Shown piece by piece: positions 49,995-61,049 of a stretch of 64,000 nucleotides of DNA. The notes beneath the pieces are model-generated. The model searched no databases, was not told the DNA's origin, and was given only the letters and a program-made list of their open reading frames with translations. Every line of letters starts with the position of its first letter. Positions within the stretch are counted from its first letter, which is position 1. The translations under genes and the position numbers were made by a program. The stretch covers positions 39,090,380 through 39,154,379 of the forward strand of contig CM039465.1 of assembly GCA_022414725.1 (NCBI GenBank). The letters are read 5' to 3'. Source of the stretch: Microglena sp. YARC (Eukaryota > Chlorophyta > Chlorophyceae > Chlamydomonadales > Chlamydomonadaceae).

Positions 49995-51220
49995 GAGGCG
50001 TCTTTGCGTGGTTATGATGATGATGATGATGATGATGATAATGATGGTGACATTCTTCCTGGTGCCCTACTGGGCTTCAAAAGTTCAAATATGCATGGGT
50101 GGGAGTGTGGGAAGACTGGGTGAGGGGAGGGGGGGACGCTTGGGGGGGGGGGGGGGGGGGGGGGGGGGGCTCCAGAAGGTTAATCGGTTACACTCCCTGG
50201 TTTCCTTGGGTATCGCGCTCAGCTGGGGGACGAATTTTATTCGGCAGAATGGCAATAATTAACGTCTTAAGGCGTGTACAACCAAGTTACAGTTGTAGAG
50301 GGTTACGAGACTCGGCAGTTGGTTCCAGACCTAAGCGTCTGGTTCCGGATCTATCAGCTAGTTTGATTCTCAACCGTCGGAGTGGTGGTGCCAAGCCGGG
50401 AAAAAAGTCACCACCTGTCGCGCAGATTCGACTTCGGCCATGAGGTGTGGCTGATGCACAACACGGAGGTGTATTTAACTACGACGAGATACTGGGGTGT
50501 GGATTAGGAGGTCCGCTGGACGAGGAGGGTTGCTTGGGACATGTATGGGGGGATTGTTCTTGCTATAAGCTACGGTATGTATTCGCTTTATAGCTAAATA
50601 AAATTGTACCTCCCCCTGGTGTTTTGATAAAGCTGCGCGGCAAGGTGCATGGTAGCATCGGTTGGAGGGCGAATGAGGGTATCCAATGCAGTGGCAACGC
50701 GCTCAATGCAGATGATGATGATGATGATGAAAACGCGTCAAGGCTTGCGATGCGCAAGTCGAGCCAATGGTCGGGGTTCGCATGCGAAACTATTCCGGAG
50801 AATGGGAATGGTAGGGGTACGCACTTGGGGGGGAGAGGGGGTCGGGGACGGCAGGTATCTGTGTTGGTGTAAAATATATGAAGTATGGTGGTAAGAGGCT
50901 GATGAGGTTGTTCAAGAAGTCGGAGGAAAGGCTCATACTCAGGGAGGCAGGCTGATCTAACTGGATTAACCTACGCTCAGCAACTGCCCAGCAACTACTG
51001 ACTAGCCCACTGGCCAGCATCAGGAAAGGGCACCGCTATCCTACGCAGCCTTATTATACTACGCAGCTGTACGCAGCCTTATTAAACGATACCTTAAATG
51101 ATATCGTTGACGTCAGCAAGGCAAGGGGGGCGGCCCCGGGGGCGGCCTTCACGCCCAACCCGGCCCCGGGCCCAACCCCCGCCCCCCTCGCCCTCCAGGG
51201 GTCCGCAGCGTGGGAATTAG
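49995..51220. other. region upstream of the kinase, no gene recognised
   Basis: It contains short (ATG)n runs near 50014 and 50710, a G run, and a GC-rich patch at 51120-51200. A promoter may lie here but no element is clear. Confidence 0.4.
50142..50169. repeat. poly-G run
   Basis: About 27 G, upstream of the kinase 5' exon. Confidence 0.85.
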
Positions 51221-51221
51221 G

Positions 51222-51705
51222 CGAATTCCGTTGACTTGACACTTCAGCGAATTTCAATTGCGCAAATGAAGAGAGCTGAAGGTGGTGGGGTAGGTGCGAT
51301 TGACCTACTGGTCACGCTAGGGCTGCCTCGGTATGGAGGCAGCGATATGGGAGTAACCAGGATGACGCGCGTAAAGGCTGTCAGGCTGTTGAGCAGGTCG
51401 CCGAGGTTGCCAACAACAATGGCCTAGGTACGTCTCCCGGCGAAGCTCTTAATTGATTACACCTGAAAAAATGCTGGAAAATAGCAAGCATATATTGTAG
51501 AAGCACATGTTCCTCGAATCACTTCTTCTCAACTGAGATCCCTGCCTCCTGGAAGCGCTTTCGAGCAGCTGCCCTGGTAACTCCCATATCGCTGCCTCAT
51601 ACGAAGACAGCGCTACTAGTGGGTCAATCGCACCAACCCCTCCACTTTCAGCTCTCATAATTTGCGCAATTGAAAAATCGCTTACGTGCCAAGTAAACGG
51701 AATTC
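51222..51705. repeat. inverted duplication of a coding-like segment
   Basis: About 51222-51370 (+) and 51550-51705 (-) are diverged inverted copies with a loop of about 180 bp. Both carry 'gaattccgt', 'caattgcgcaaat' and 'ggtgcgattgac', and the encoded frames match (IAQMKRAEGGGVGAIDLLV against IAQIMRAESGGVGAIDPLV). A transcript would fold into a long imperfect hairpin. Confidence 0.7.
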
Positions 51706-51922
51706 GTCCAAGTCCTGCGCTGAGCTGCACCAGAAGAGTGGCAAAGCACTCAGCGTCACCCTTATGTTTTCTTAACCTGTCAAAAAGACCCTGCAAGATT
51801 CGCAGCGCCTTGGCGGGGACAAGCCAGACGTAGGCTGGCACTGGCCTGGCATCCGGTGCACTCGGGTGCACCAGCTGTACATGAGCTGGTGCATGAGTGG
51901 TACAGGTGGCGTGGGCCCGCAT
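51449..51922 (-). CDS. possible exon of an unidentified gene
   Basis: A minus frame of 157 codons. Its middle part has natural composition (LRILQGLFDRLRKHKGDAEC, ATLLVQLSAGLGRIPFTWHV, SYEAAIWELPGQLLESASR). The N-terminal portion is less convincing. The inverted copy at 51222-51370 shares its IAQI...GVGAID region, supporting a real coding ancestor. No family recognised. Confidence 0.35.
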   Translation of the reverse strand: MRAHATCTTHAPAHVQLVHPSAPDARPVPAYVWLVPAKALRILQGLFDRLRKHKGDAECFATLLVQLSAGLGRIPFTWHVSDFSIAQIMRAESGGVGAIDPLVALSSYEAAIWELPGQLLESASRRQGSQLRRSDSRNMCFYNICLLFSSIFSGVIN

Positions 51923-51979
51923 CCCGCATGGACCCGTTGCATTATGTATGAGACATCTCTGTAAGAATGGGTTGACAAA

Positions 51980-52994
51980 AGACGGTCGCGCCTACCCTGT
52001 ACCCGTTGATTTAGGTCACCATCCGGGCGCCTGGTATTGTAGTTCCATCTGATTTTTATTTATTTGCAAGTGCTCGGTAACAATCCGATCCGCGCGGCTT
52101 CTTGCCTAACTGTGGCGCTCCTGGAGACTCTTATCGAATTTGTTATCTCTGAATCTACGAGGCCAGATCATTCGACGGTGCCCTAGGAAAGACTGCATTT
52201 CTTTGGCCCGTAGAGAGATTTAGTGCCTCCCGGTGCAAGCCAGCTGAAGGTGCGCACACAGAGGGATGTATGATAAGCTTGGGGCTTGAGTATTCTGCAT
52301 GCGTAGCAGTAGCCAACACAGATGGAGAGAAATACTTCCAAATCTCATGCAAGAATGCATGTTCTCCTTACCTGTCCTTACCTAGACTTGTTGGAGGACT
52401 CCAAGCCAGCTCAGCCCTTACCCCTCAGCTACGTTCCCCCTCTTCCTTTAGAACAATGGTACACTTGCACCTTGCTATTACGCAAGTGTTGGCCCACCTG
52501 AAAACAGATGAATCATGACAACATCATGACAACATTACATTCCATTGTCATCGACAGGCCATTGTTGACCCAAGACAAGCCCGCTCCACCACATACGGGA
52601 GGCGTGTTCCAACTAATTCAATAATAGAGTAACGGTTGTTGTATGTTGTCACACACAAAAAACTGCTGATGGGCAACTTGGGTACTTCAACTTTAACTTG
52701 GGTACATAGCTCAAGCCAGCAATTTGGCTGCTCGCCGTCTTTGGCAGTAAAATGAATCACCAGAGAAAATGAACTTAACGTGATAAAAAAACAAAAATCT
52801 AGCACAAATTAAAGTATTCATGTCAAAATATACTTGACCCAATCTCTTCATACATTCTTGGATAAACAGAGGTAACCTGGATACCCAAGAGCAAGTGTAC
52901 TTGAGGCATTGCAATAGAGGACGACAGCCAAGGACTTCACCTGGCTGCAGTACGTTACTGGGTATACACCTGATCTTGTGGGAGTACTGCTACC
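51980..52994. other. spacer upstream of the SR-like gene
   Basis: No clear exon. The 5' leader and promoter of the gene starting at 52995 should lie in the right part; no TATA-like or other element could be assigned with confidence. Confidence 0.35.
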
Positions 52995-55900
52995 ATGGCA
53001 CGGGAAAGAGAGGACGACAGGCCTAGAGAGCTAGAGCGCCGCCGTTTCAGGTGTGCCTCATGTACTTTTTTGCGGAGCCCCCTCTTCAAGGGGGCGGGAG
53101 CCCCCAGGGTTACCATTTGTCCGTCTGTGCGACCGACCATCTGACTGATGACAGAGACGAAGCCCGTCACGTCAGCTAACGGTCTCGTAACTAACTCGCT
53201 TCCATTGCCACCTGTCGCTCCGTTGCGAACACTTTCCACCATTTCTAGAGTCACTTGTGCCTCTTGTACTTAGTCATCTTAGGTTTGGTATGGTGCCCTC
53301 ATGCCTGATCTTGTTTGCTGTCAGAACAGATCAAACCTCACGCATGTTCAAGTGCTAGTCTATTGGTCTGTTCTGGGTTGCATTCAATATTTATTTTGCA
53401 GATATGATTGTTGTGTAGTTATCCTTGTTTAAAAAAAACTGCCGCCCCCACCCCCACCCCATTGATCAAACATTGAATTGCTTGCATATGCAGGGAGCAA
53501 GCCAATGAGGATCGTTGTGTAGTTATCGTAGCCATTGATCTAACATGTAGTCCTAACCATTGATCAATCAATATCCTTACCATTGATCAAACAGTGTAAC
53601 CTAACCATTGATCAATCAATATCCTTGTCGTTGATCAAACAGTGTAACCTAACCATTGATCAAACATGTAATTGCTTGCATATGCAGGGAGCATGCCGAT
53701 GAGGATCGTCCAAAGCGTAGTAAGTCCCCAAACTCATTTTCTGGTATCCGTGCATCTTATTTTTTGAAGTCCCCAAACTCATATTCTTTGAAGTCCCCAA
53801 ACTTTTCTTCATATTCTTTGAAGTCCCCAAACTTTTCTTCATATTCTTTTCAAGTCCCCAAACTCATTTTTTTTGAAGTCCCCAAACTCATATCCTTTTT
53901 TGAAGTCCCATTTATAGCTATGTAGGGCCATCTCGGGCAACAAACGAATTGTTATTTTTACTTTTTGATGGCAATATTTTTGCCAAAACGGGTTCAAAAC
54001 TAACAATCGCTGTATACAGCAGCAAAAAAATGCCCTGTTCCTACTTGAAGAGTTTTGTTGCAGCTGTCTCCACAAGTTAAAAAAATGTGGACTCTAAAAA
54101 AATATTGGACTCCCAAAAATTGGACTCCTCTTGCACTAAATTTTGAGGTTCAAATTTCTGTTGGAATGAAGCTGGAATTAAGGCTTATATTTAGGTTTGC
54201 TTGACCACACTGACTCATGCACTTCAATTTTGGGATTCAGAATTTCTGTTGGAATGCAGGCTTATATTTAGGTTTGCTTGTCCACACCGAATCTTGCACT
54301 CCAATTTTGGGATTCAGAATTTCTGTTGGAATGCAGGCTTGTATGTCAGAGTTTCGTTTTGGGGTTTAGGATTTAGGGTTTAGGGTCACTCACGGCAGCA
54401 TCCCCCCAGCTCCAGTAGCAGTGTTTCATTTTTCGACGACGCGTCGCCATTCCGTCGCCATTCCGTAGAATGCTACACCCCCCAGACCCCCAATATCGGG
54501 ACCCGCTGCCCCCCGACCCCCCCAGGCTCCGCGCTTTGAGCTTCGCCATGCGATGGCTACGCAATTATCCTGAAATCAGGTTTGAGTAGCCCAAGTAGCT
54601 ACTCAACCTGGACTACAGAAATCTGAAATTAAAAACACTGACTGGGGCCACTGCTAGCCCAACCCACTGCTTGTATCTGCATTGGAATGCATGTCAAATC
54701 TGCTTGTATCTGCATTGCCAAACCCACTGCTTGCATCTGCATTGCCAAACCCACTGCTTGTATCTGCATTGCCAAACCCACTGCTTGCATCTGCATTGCC
54801 AAACCCACTGCTTGTATCTGCATTGCCAAACCCACTGCTTGTATCTGCATTGCCAAACCCACTGCTTGTATCTGCATTGCCAAACCCACTGCTTGTATCT
54901 GCATTGCCAAACCCACTGCTTGTATCTGCATTGCCGAACCCACTGCTTGTATCTGCATTGCCAAACCCACTGCTTGTATCTGCATTGGAATGCATGTCAA
55001 ATCAGCTTTCAGGCGCACAAGCTAGCTTCAGGTTTGGCCCAAGGATAGGGCAAGGGGGCTGCCTAGAAGCTGCTACGCGTAATCAAACAAGTCCTATGCA
55101 GGAAAATCGGAAAATTGGCGGAGTGTGTTGGCAACGGAACGAAAGGTGGCAACGATGGAGCTGACCGAAGCGAGTTAGTTACGCGACCGTTGGCTGACGT
55201 GTCGGGCTTCAATTTTTGTTTTTTTTCCGGTCGGACAAGCGGACAAATGGGTAAACATGGGGACTCCTGCCCCGTTGAAGAGGGGGCTCCGCCCAAAAAA
55301 TAAACATTGCTGTATTATGATTTGTTTGACCACACCAACTCGTGCACCCGACTCACCCAACTCACCCCCACTCACCCCACCCCTGCTCACATACATAATA
55401 TGTACCGCACTCACCCCCACTCACCCCAACTCACCCCACTCACACCACTCACCCCAACTCACCCCCACTCACCCCACTCACCCCAACTCACCCCACTCAC
55501 CTCACCCCACTCACCCCACTCACCCCACTCACCCAAACTCACCCACTCACCCACTCACCCAAACTCACCCAACTCACCCAAACTCACCCCTCACCCCAAC
55601 TCACCCCACTCACCCCAACTCACCCCACTCCACCCCAACTCACCCCACCCCCACTCACCCCAACTCACCCCAATCACCCCCACTCACCCCACCCCGGCTC
55701 ACCGATATTATAAGCACCCCACTCCCCCCATTTCACCCCACTCACCCCAACTCACCCACTCACCCCCACTCACCCCACTCACCCCAACTCACCCCCACTC
55801 ACCCCCACTCACCCCACCCCACTCACCTATATAATATGCACCCCACTCTCCCCAACTCACCCCACTCACCCCAACTCACCCCACTCACCCACTCACATAC

Positions 55901-58184
55901 ATAAAATGCACCCCACTCACCCCCACTCACCCCAACTCACCGCAACTCACCCCCAACTCACCCCACTCACCCCACTCACCCCAACTCACCCCACTCACCC
56001 CAACTCACCCCCTCACCCCCACTCACCCCACCCCACTCACCCCACCCCCCCACTCACCTAATTAATATGCACCCCACTCTCCCCAACTCACCCCACTCAC
56101 CCCAACTCACCCCAACCTACCCCACTCACCCCCACTCACCCCACCCCCACTCACCTATATAATATGCACCCCACTCTCCCCAACTGACCCCACTCACCCC
56201 AACTGACCCCACTCACCCCAACTCACCTCAACTCACGCCAACTCACCCCAACGCACCCCACCCCCCCTCACATATATAAAATGTTGTCTAAGGAGGTAAC
56301 AGTTAGGTAAATCCGCCAAGATGTGGGACATACTTTCATTGGGGTTGTGTGGATTGCATAACATTGACTCAACTCAACTCACCCCAACTCATTTATATTT
56401 CCTTAGGGGTGGTGAGGAAAACCTCCAAAGATGTGGGACCTGGAGGAGGCTTGCTTCTCGTAGCGAAAAGAAAAAACACTTAGACTCGCCCCAAACTCAC
56501 CCCACCCCACTCACGCCAACTACCCCACCTCCACTCACCCCACCCCCACTCACCCCAACTACCCCACCTCCACTCACCCCACCCCCACTCACCCCAATAC
56601 CCCACCTCCACTCACCCCACCCCCACTCACCCGCCCCCACTCTCCCCACCCCCACTCACCCTGCCCCACACTCCCCACCCACACTCACCCCATCTCACCC
56701 CACCCACACTCACCCCATCTCACCCCACCCCCACTCACCCCAACTTACCCCACCCCCACTCACCCCACTCGCCCCCGACCCAACTCACCCCACCCCCCAT
56801 CTCACCCCATCTCACCCCACCTCACCCTCACTCACCCCCACTCACCCCCACTCGCCCCGACCCAACTCACCCCACCCCCATCTCACCCCATCTCACCCTC
56901 ACTCACCCCACTCACCCCAACTCGCCCCACCCCAACTCACCCCACTCACCCCACCCCCATCTCACCCCATCTCACCCTCACTCACCCCCACTCACCCCAA
57001 TCGCCCACCCCAACTCACCCCACTCACGCCACCCCTATCACACCCCATCTCACCCTCACTCACCCCCACTCACCCCCAATTGCCCCACCCCAACTCACCC
57101 CACTCACCCCACCCCCATCTCACCCCATCTCACCCTCACTCACCCCCACTCACCCCAACTCGCCCCACCCCAACTCACCCCACTCACCCCACCCCCATTC
57201 TCACCCCATCTCACCCTCACTCACCCCAACTCGCCCCACCCCCATCTCACCCTCACTCACCCCACTCACCCCAACTTACTCCACCCCAACTCACCCCACT
57301 CACCCCACCCCCATCTCACCCCATCTCACCCTCACTCATCCCCATTCACCCCAACTCGCCCCACCCCAACTCACCCCACTCACCCCACCCCCATCTCACC
57401 CCATCTCACCCTCACTCACCCCACTCACCCCCAATCGCCCCACCCCAACTCACCCCACTCACCCCACCCCCATCTCACCCCATCTCACCCTCACTCACCC
57501 CCACTCGCCCCACCCCAACTCACCCCACCCCCATCTCACCCTCACTCACCCCCACTCACCCCAACTCGCCCACCCCAACTCACCCACTCACCCCAACTCA
57601 CCCCACTCACCCCACCCCCATCTCACCCCCACTCACCCCAATCTCACCCCACCCCCCACTCACCCCAACTCACCCCGCCCCCACTCTCCCCACCCCACTC
57701 ACCCCATCCCACCCCACCCCCACTCACCCCATCTCACCCTCACTCACCCCCACCCACCCCAACCCCACTCACCCCAACTCACCCCACCCCAACTCACCCC
57801 ACTCACCCCACCCCCATCTCACCCCCACCACCCAACAGGAGATAGTCGTAGCAGAAGGGTTGATGATGAGGACGAAGGTGAATACCGAGCCCCTAGAGGC
57901 AACTATGATGCAGATGCGCACGAGCGCTCTCGCCGTGATGACCACAGAGATGGGGGAAGGCCAGGTAGCCATAAAGATGATCGTGTTGGGAGACCGGGAG
58001 ACCGCAGGGTCCGAGGGGATGAGCGTGAAGATGACGAAGATGATGGCCGGGGGCACAGGAGCAGCCGACGGTTGGGTCAGTTCGAGGATGATGACGGTGG
58101 GGAAAGGAAAAGGAGGAGACGATCTGCCAGTGGAGACCCCAGGGATCGAAGGCGGAGCTCTGAAAGCCCTGATCGACACAGAAG
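52995..58184 (+). CDS. R/D/S-rich SR-like nuclear protein, three exons, 3' partial
   Basis: Exons 52995-53050, 53688-53719 (32 nt) and 57839-58184 join perfectly in phase (AG|G and A|GA) into about 144 codons without a stop. Start: ATG in the context taccATGG, reading MAREREDDRPRELERRRF; the micro-exon adds EHADEDRPKR; the third exon is RSRR, RRDDHRDGGRPG, REDDEDDGRGHRSSRR and KRRRRSASGDPRDRRRSSES. Junctions: ttcag|gtgtgc, atgcag|, cgta|gtaagt, caacag|, agaag|gtactg. Known: RS/RD/RE-rich domains occur in splicing and RNA-processing factors and cyclin-L-like proteins in the nucleus. Inferred: an RNA-processing protein, exact family unknown. The third exon is also open in another frame (start EIVVAEG), but that frame lacks sense. 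A following exon should begin with one base of a codon and was not found. Confidence 0.6.
53067..53250 (+). mobile_element. GGCGGAG-family MITE in the first intron of the SR-like gene
   Basis: It starts ttttgcggagccccctctt. A 15-bp near-repeat (tgtgcctcatgtact and tgtgcctcttgtact) flanks it, starting 1 nt inside the donor site, so the splice donor region is part of the flanking duplication. Confidence 0.65.
53491..53519 (+). pseudogene. duplicate acceptor and head of the micro-exon
   Basis: 'gcttgcatatgcagggagc' and 'aatgaggatcg' repeat the micro-exon and its acceptor about 190 bp upstream, without the donor. 'accattgatcaaaca' repeats link the two. Confidence 0.7.
53719..53915 (+). repeat. 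tandem repeat grown from the micro-exon donor
   Basis: 'aagtccccaaac' occurs seven times beginning within the donor gtaagtccccaaac, separated by 'tcatattctttg'-like spacers. Confidence 0.75.
54660..54990. repeat. 27-bp minisatellite, about 11 copies
   Basis: Units read 'tgccaaacccactgcttg' then 'tatctgcat'. Because 27 is divisible by three, several frames on both strands stay open as pure repeats; none is called as a gene. Confidence 0.93.
55109..55302 (-). mobile_element. GGCGGAG-family MITE, minus copy
   Basis: It starts AATTGGCGGAG and ends CTCCGCCCAAAAA on the + strand. The body is the reverse complement of the other copies ('gttggctgacgtgtcgggct'). Confidence 0.75.
55330..57830. repeat. 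CCCCACTCA-type satellite, about 2.4 kb
   Basis: Endless variants of ccccaactca and ccccactcac, interrupted at 56280-56490 by unique sequence and a fold-back MITE fragment. It fills the second intron of the SR-like gene and ends at its acceptor. The coding strand is the C-rich one. Long frames here are repeat translation, not genes. Confidence 0.95.
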
Positions 58185-58270
58185 GTACTGTCTTGTTGCC
58201 TTGTTGACCCCCCGCCCCCCATCCCCACCCCAACCATGACCACACACCATACATACCCACCACCCTATAG

Positions 58271-58310
<40 letters not shown>

Positions 58311-58584
58311 ACACACACACACAAACACACTCTCAGTCACGCGCACGCACAACACTCTCTGTCACACACACACAACAACCCCCCTGATCAAGACAGAAGG
58401 TACTGTCTTGTTTCCTTGTTTTGTGGCTTGTTTGCTGATATGTCGTTTATGGGTTGGGTTGGTAAAGCCCTGATCAACACAGATGGTACTGTCTTATTTC
58501 CTTGTTCACCCCCCCCCCCCCCCCGCCCCACCCCCATCCCCACCCTAACCCTAACCACACACTATACATACCCCCCCCTATAGA

Positions 58585-58616
<32 letters not shown>

Positions 58617-58740
58617 CTCAGTCACACGCATGCACACACACTCTGTCATACACACAAGCACACAACCCCCTGATTGACACAGAAGGTACTGTCTTGTTTC
58701 CTTGTTTGTGGCTTGTTTGCTGATATGTCGTTTGTAGGTT

Positions 58741-59660
58741 GGGTTGGGGCGAGTGGGGGTAATATACTCCTCCATGTGGGAGCAAGCCAACCCCTTCCTC
58801 CTCCCTCAGGCTAGTAATCGTTTCTGGCAATCCACCGACACCAAATGGTGGCAAAAAATACAAATCCACAAGGCTAGGTGGGGACGCTTATGGACTAGGA
58901 AACTGGCGTACAGATACAAACGCCCCTATGGTACCAGCACTGGCCCCCCCTCTGATGATAACTGCCCTCTTTGTCGCAAAGCACAGGACGGAGCTGGCCA
59001 TATTCTTGCTGGGTGCAGCCACCCTGTATTTAAAGGGATGTATATTAACAGACATAATAAGGCGATCCAACTCATCCAAAAGGTAGTAGCCAAAGGAGCT
59101 CTGGGGGCTCTCCCCATGTACATGGATGCAGGCACTTGTGAAGCGACCTCCGACATTCCCACGAGACCCCCAACCACCCTCAAACCCCCAGATCTTCCCC
59201 AAGCCACATGGGATAAATACAGGCCTGATCTCCTCCTCATTGACGACGCATCAAAACCAAGAAAAGCCTACCTAGTTGAACTGGGCTACTGCTCAGACAC
59301 TAACCACCACATCAAATTCCAGGAAAAGAGCGTTCAGCTTAAGGAGCTCCAACGTATCCTTCAACAACAAGGATTCTTTGTCCACTACCTAGTCTTCACA
59401 ATAGGTACCACTGGTACCATACCAATCACAACTCTTACCAATCTCTCCACCTTTGGGATCAGTCGCGAACACGTAGACAAACTCATCTCTAAGCTGCACA
59501 GAGAATCTATCGCCTCCTGTACCAGCATTCTTCCCACACGTCGCATGAAGGAGTCCCTCCTGCCTGGAGGGTGACACTTACTATGTCTGCCATGGTGACT
59601 TTCCCCAGCTGCGGCGTACGGGAGGGTCCCCTTAACACCACGCCCCTCCAGGCGTTATCT
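58741..59660 (+). mobile_element. 5'-truncated LINE with REL-type endonuclease
   Basis: It carries only the C-terminal part of the large LINE protein, then a 3' region with 'cccttaacaccacgcccctc' and 'ggcgttatc' before a T run. It sits inside the tandem array after the 'tgtttgtaggttgggttggg' unit. Two other 3' tails lie on the minus strand at 23032 and 62939. Confidence 0.75.
58744..59577 (+). pseudogene. LINE ORF2 C-terminal fragment (zinc knuckle and restriction-like endonuclease)
   Basis: An open frame of about 276 codons. It shows WGRLWTRKLAYRYKRPYG, a zinc motif CPLCRKAQDGAGHILAGC (CX2CX8HX4C) and RPDLLLIDD followed about 10 residues later by YLVELGYCSD. This is the arrangement of a PD-(D/E)XK endonuclease at the end of site-specific or dual-endonuclease LINEs (R2-like, or Dualen/RandI of Chlamydomonas). 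The reverse transcriptase is absent, so it is a dead-on-arrival copy even though this stretch has no internal stop. The assigned subgroup is an inference from motifs only. Confidence 0.7.
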
Positions 59661-59819
59661 TTTTTTTTTTACCCCCCCCCCCCCCCCCTCCCCCCCCCTA
59701 TAGACCCCCCCCCCCCCCCCCCACACACACACCACACTCTCTCAGTCACACGCACGCACACACACTCTGTCATACACACACGCACACAACCCCCCTGATC
59801 GACACAGATGGTACTGTCT

Positions 59820-60930
59820 TGTATCTTTGTTGACCCCACCCACCCACCCACCCACCCATCCCCAACCCATCCACACCCAACCCATAACCCCACACCATAC
59901 ATACCTACCACCCTATAGACCCCCCCACCACCCACCCACCCACCCATCCCCAACCCATCCACACCCAACCCATAACCCCACACCATACATACCTACCACC
60001 CTATAGACCCCCCACCCACCCACCCACCCACCCACCCATCCCCAACCCATCCACACCCAACCCATAACCCCACACCATACATACCTACCACCCTATAGAC
60101 CCCCCACACACCACCCACCCACCCATCCCCAACCCATCCACACCCAACCCATAACCCCACACCATACATACCTACCACCCTATAGACCCCCCACCCACCA
60201 CCCACCCACCCACCCATCCCCAACCCATCCACACCCAACCCATAACCCCACACCATACATACCTACCACCCTATAGACCCCCCACCACCCACCCACCCAC
60301 CCATCCCCAACCCATCCACACCCAACCCATAACCCCACACCATACATACCTACCACCCTATAGACCCCCCCCCACCCACCCACCCACCCACCCATCCCCA
60401 ACCCATCCACACCCAACCCATAGCCCCACACCATACATACCTACCACCCTATAGACCCCCCACCCACCCACCACCCACCCACCCATCCCCAACCCATCCA
60501 CACCCAACCATAACCCCACACCATACATACCTACCCACCCTATAGACCCCCCCACCACCCACCCACCCACCCATCCCCAACCCATCCACACCCAACCCAT
60601 AACCCCACACCATACATACCTACCCCTATAGACCCCCCACCCACCCACCCACCCACCCATCCCCAACCCATCCACACCCAACCCATAACCCCACACCATA
60701 CATACCTACCACCCTATAGACCCCCCCCCCACACACACCCCCACCCCCCACCCATCCCCAACCCATCCACACCCAACCCATAACCCCACGCCATACATAC
60801 CTACCACCCTATAGACCCACCCACCGCACCCACCCACCCACCCATCCCCAACCCATCCCACACACAACCCATAACCCCACACCATACATACCTACCACCC
60901 TATAGACCCCCCCCCCCCCCCCCCCCCCCC
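59820..60930. repeat. tandem repeat of about 90 bp, about 12 copies
   Basis: Each unit has 'acccacccacccatcccc', 'acccatccacacccaaccca' and 'taccaccctatagacccccc'. It is an expansion of the intronic segment found once at 58205-58300. Confidence 0.93.
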
Positions 60931-61049
60931 CCCCACACACACACACGCACACATACACACACACGCACGCACACTCTCAGTCACACGCACAAACACACAC
61001 TCCGTCTCACACACACATACCCCCCCTGATCGACACAGAAGCTGCTGTC

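Larger units (their letters stand above)
58185..61041 (+). repeat. five further copies of the SR-like exon tail with donor region
   Basis: The exon end 'cctgatcgacacagaag' plus intron start 'gtactgtcttgtttccttg' (58168-58200) recurs at 58383, 58469, 58669, 59794 and 61025. Each is surrounded by 'ccctatagaccccc', C runs and (CA)n. The last has lost GT at the donor (agctgctg). Confidence 0.85.

Noticed and set aside
54629..55164. Several overlapping frames with AVGLAMQIQ- or ACICIAKPT-type repeats
   Set aside because: Translation of the 27-bp minisatellite in different frames; no independent coding signal.
56321..58207. A 628-codon open frame over the CCCCACTCA satellite
   Set aside because: Almost all of it is translation of the satellite, and its end reads the SR-like exon in a frame that does not join the upstream exons as a sensible protein.
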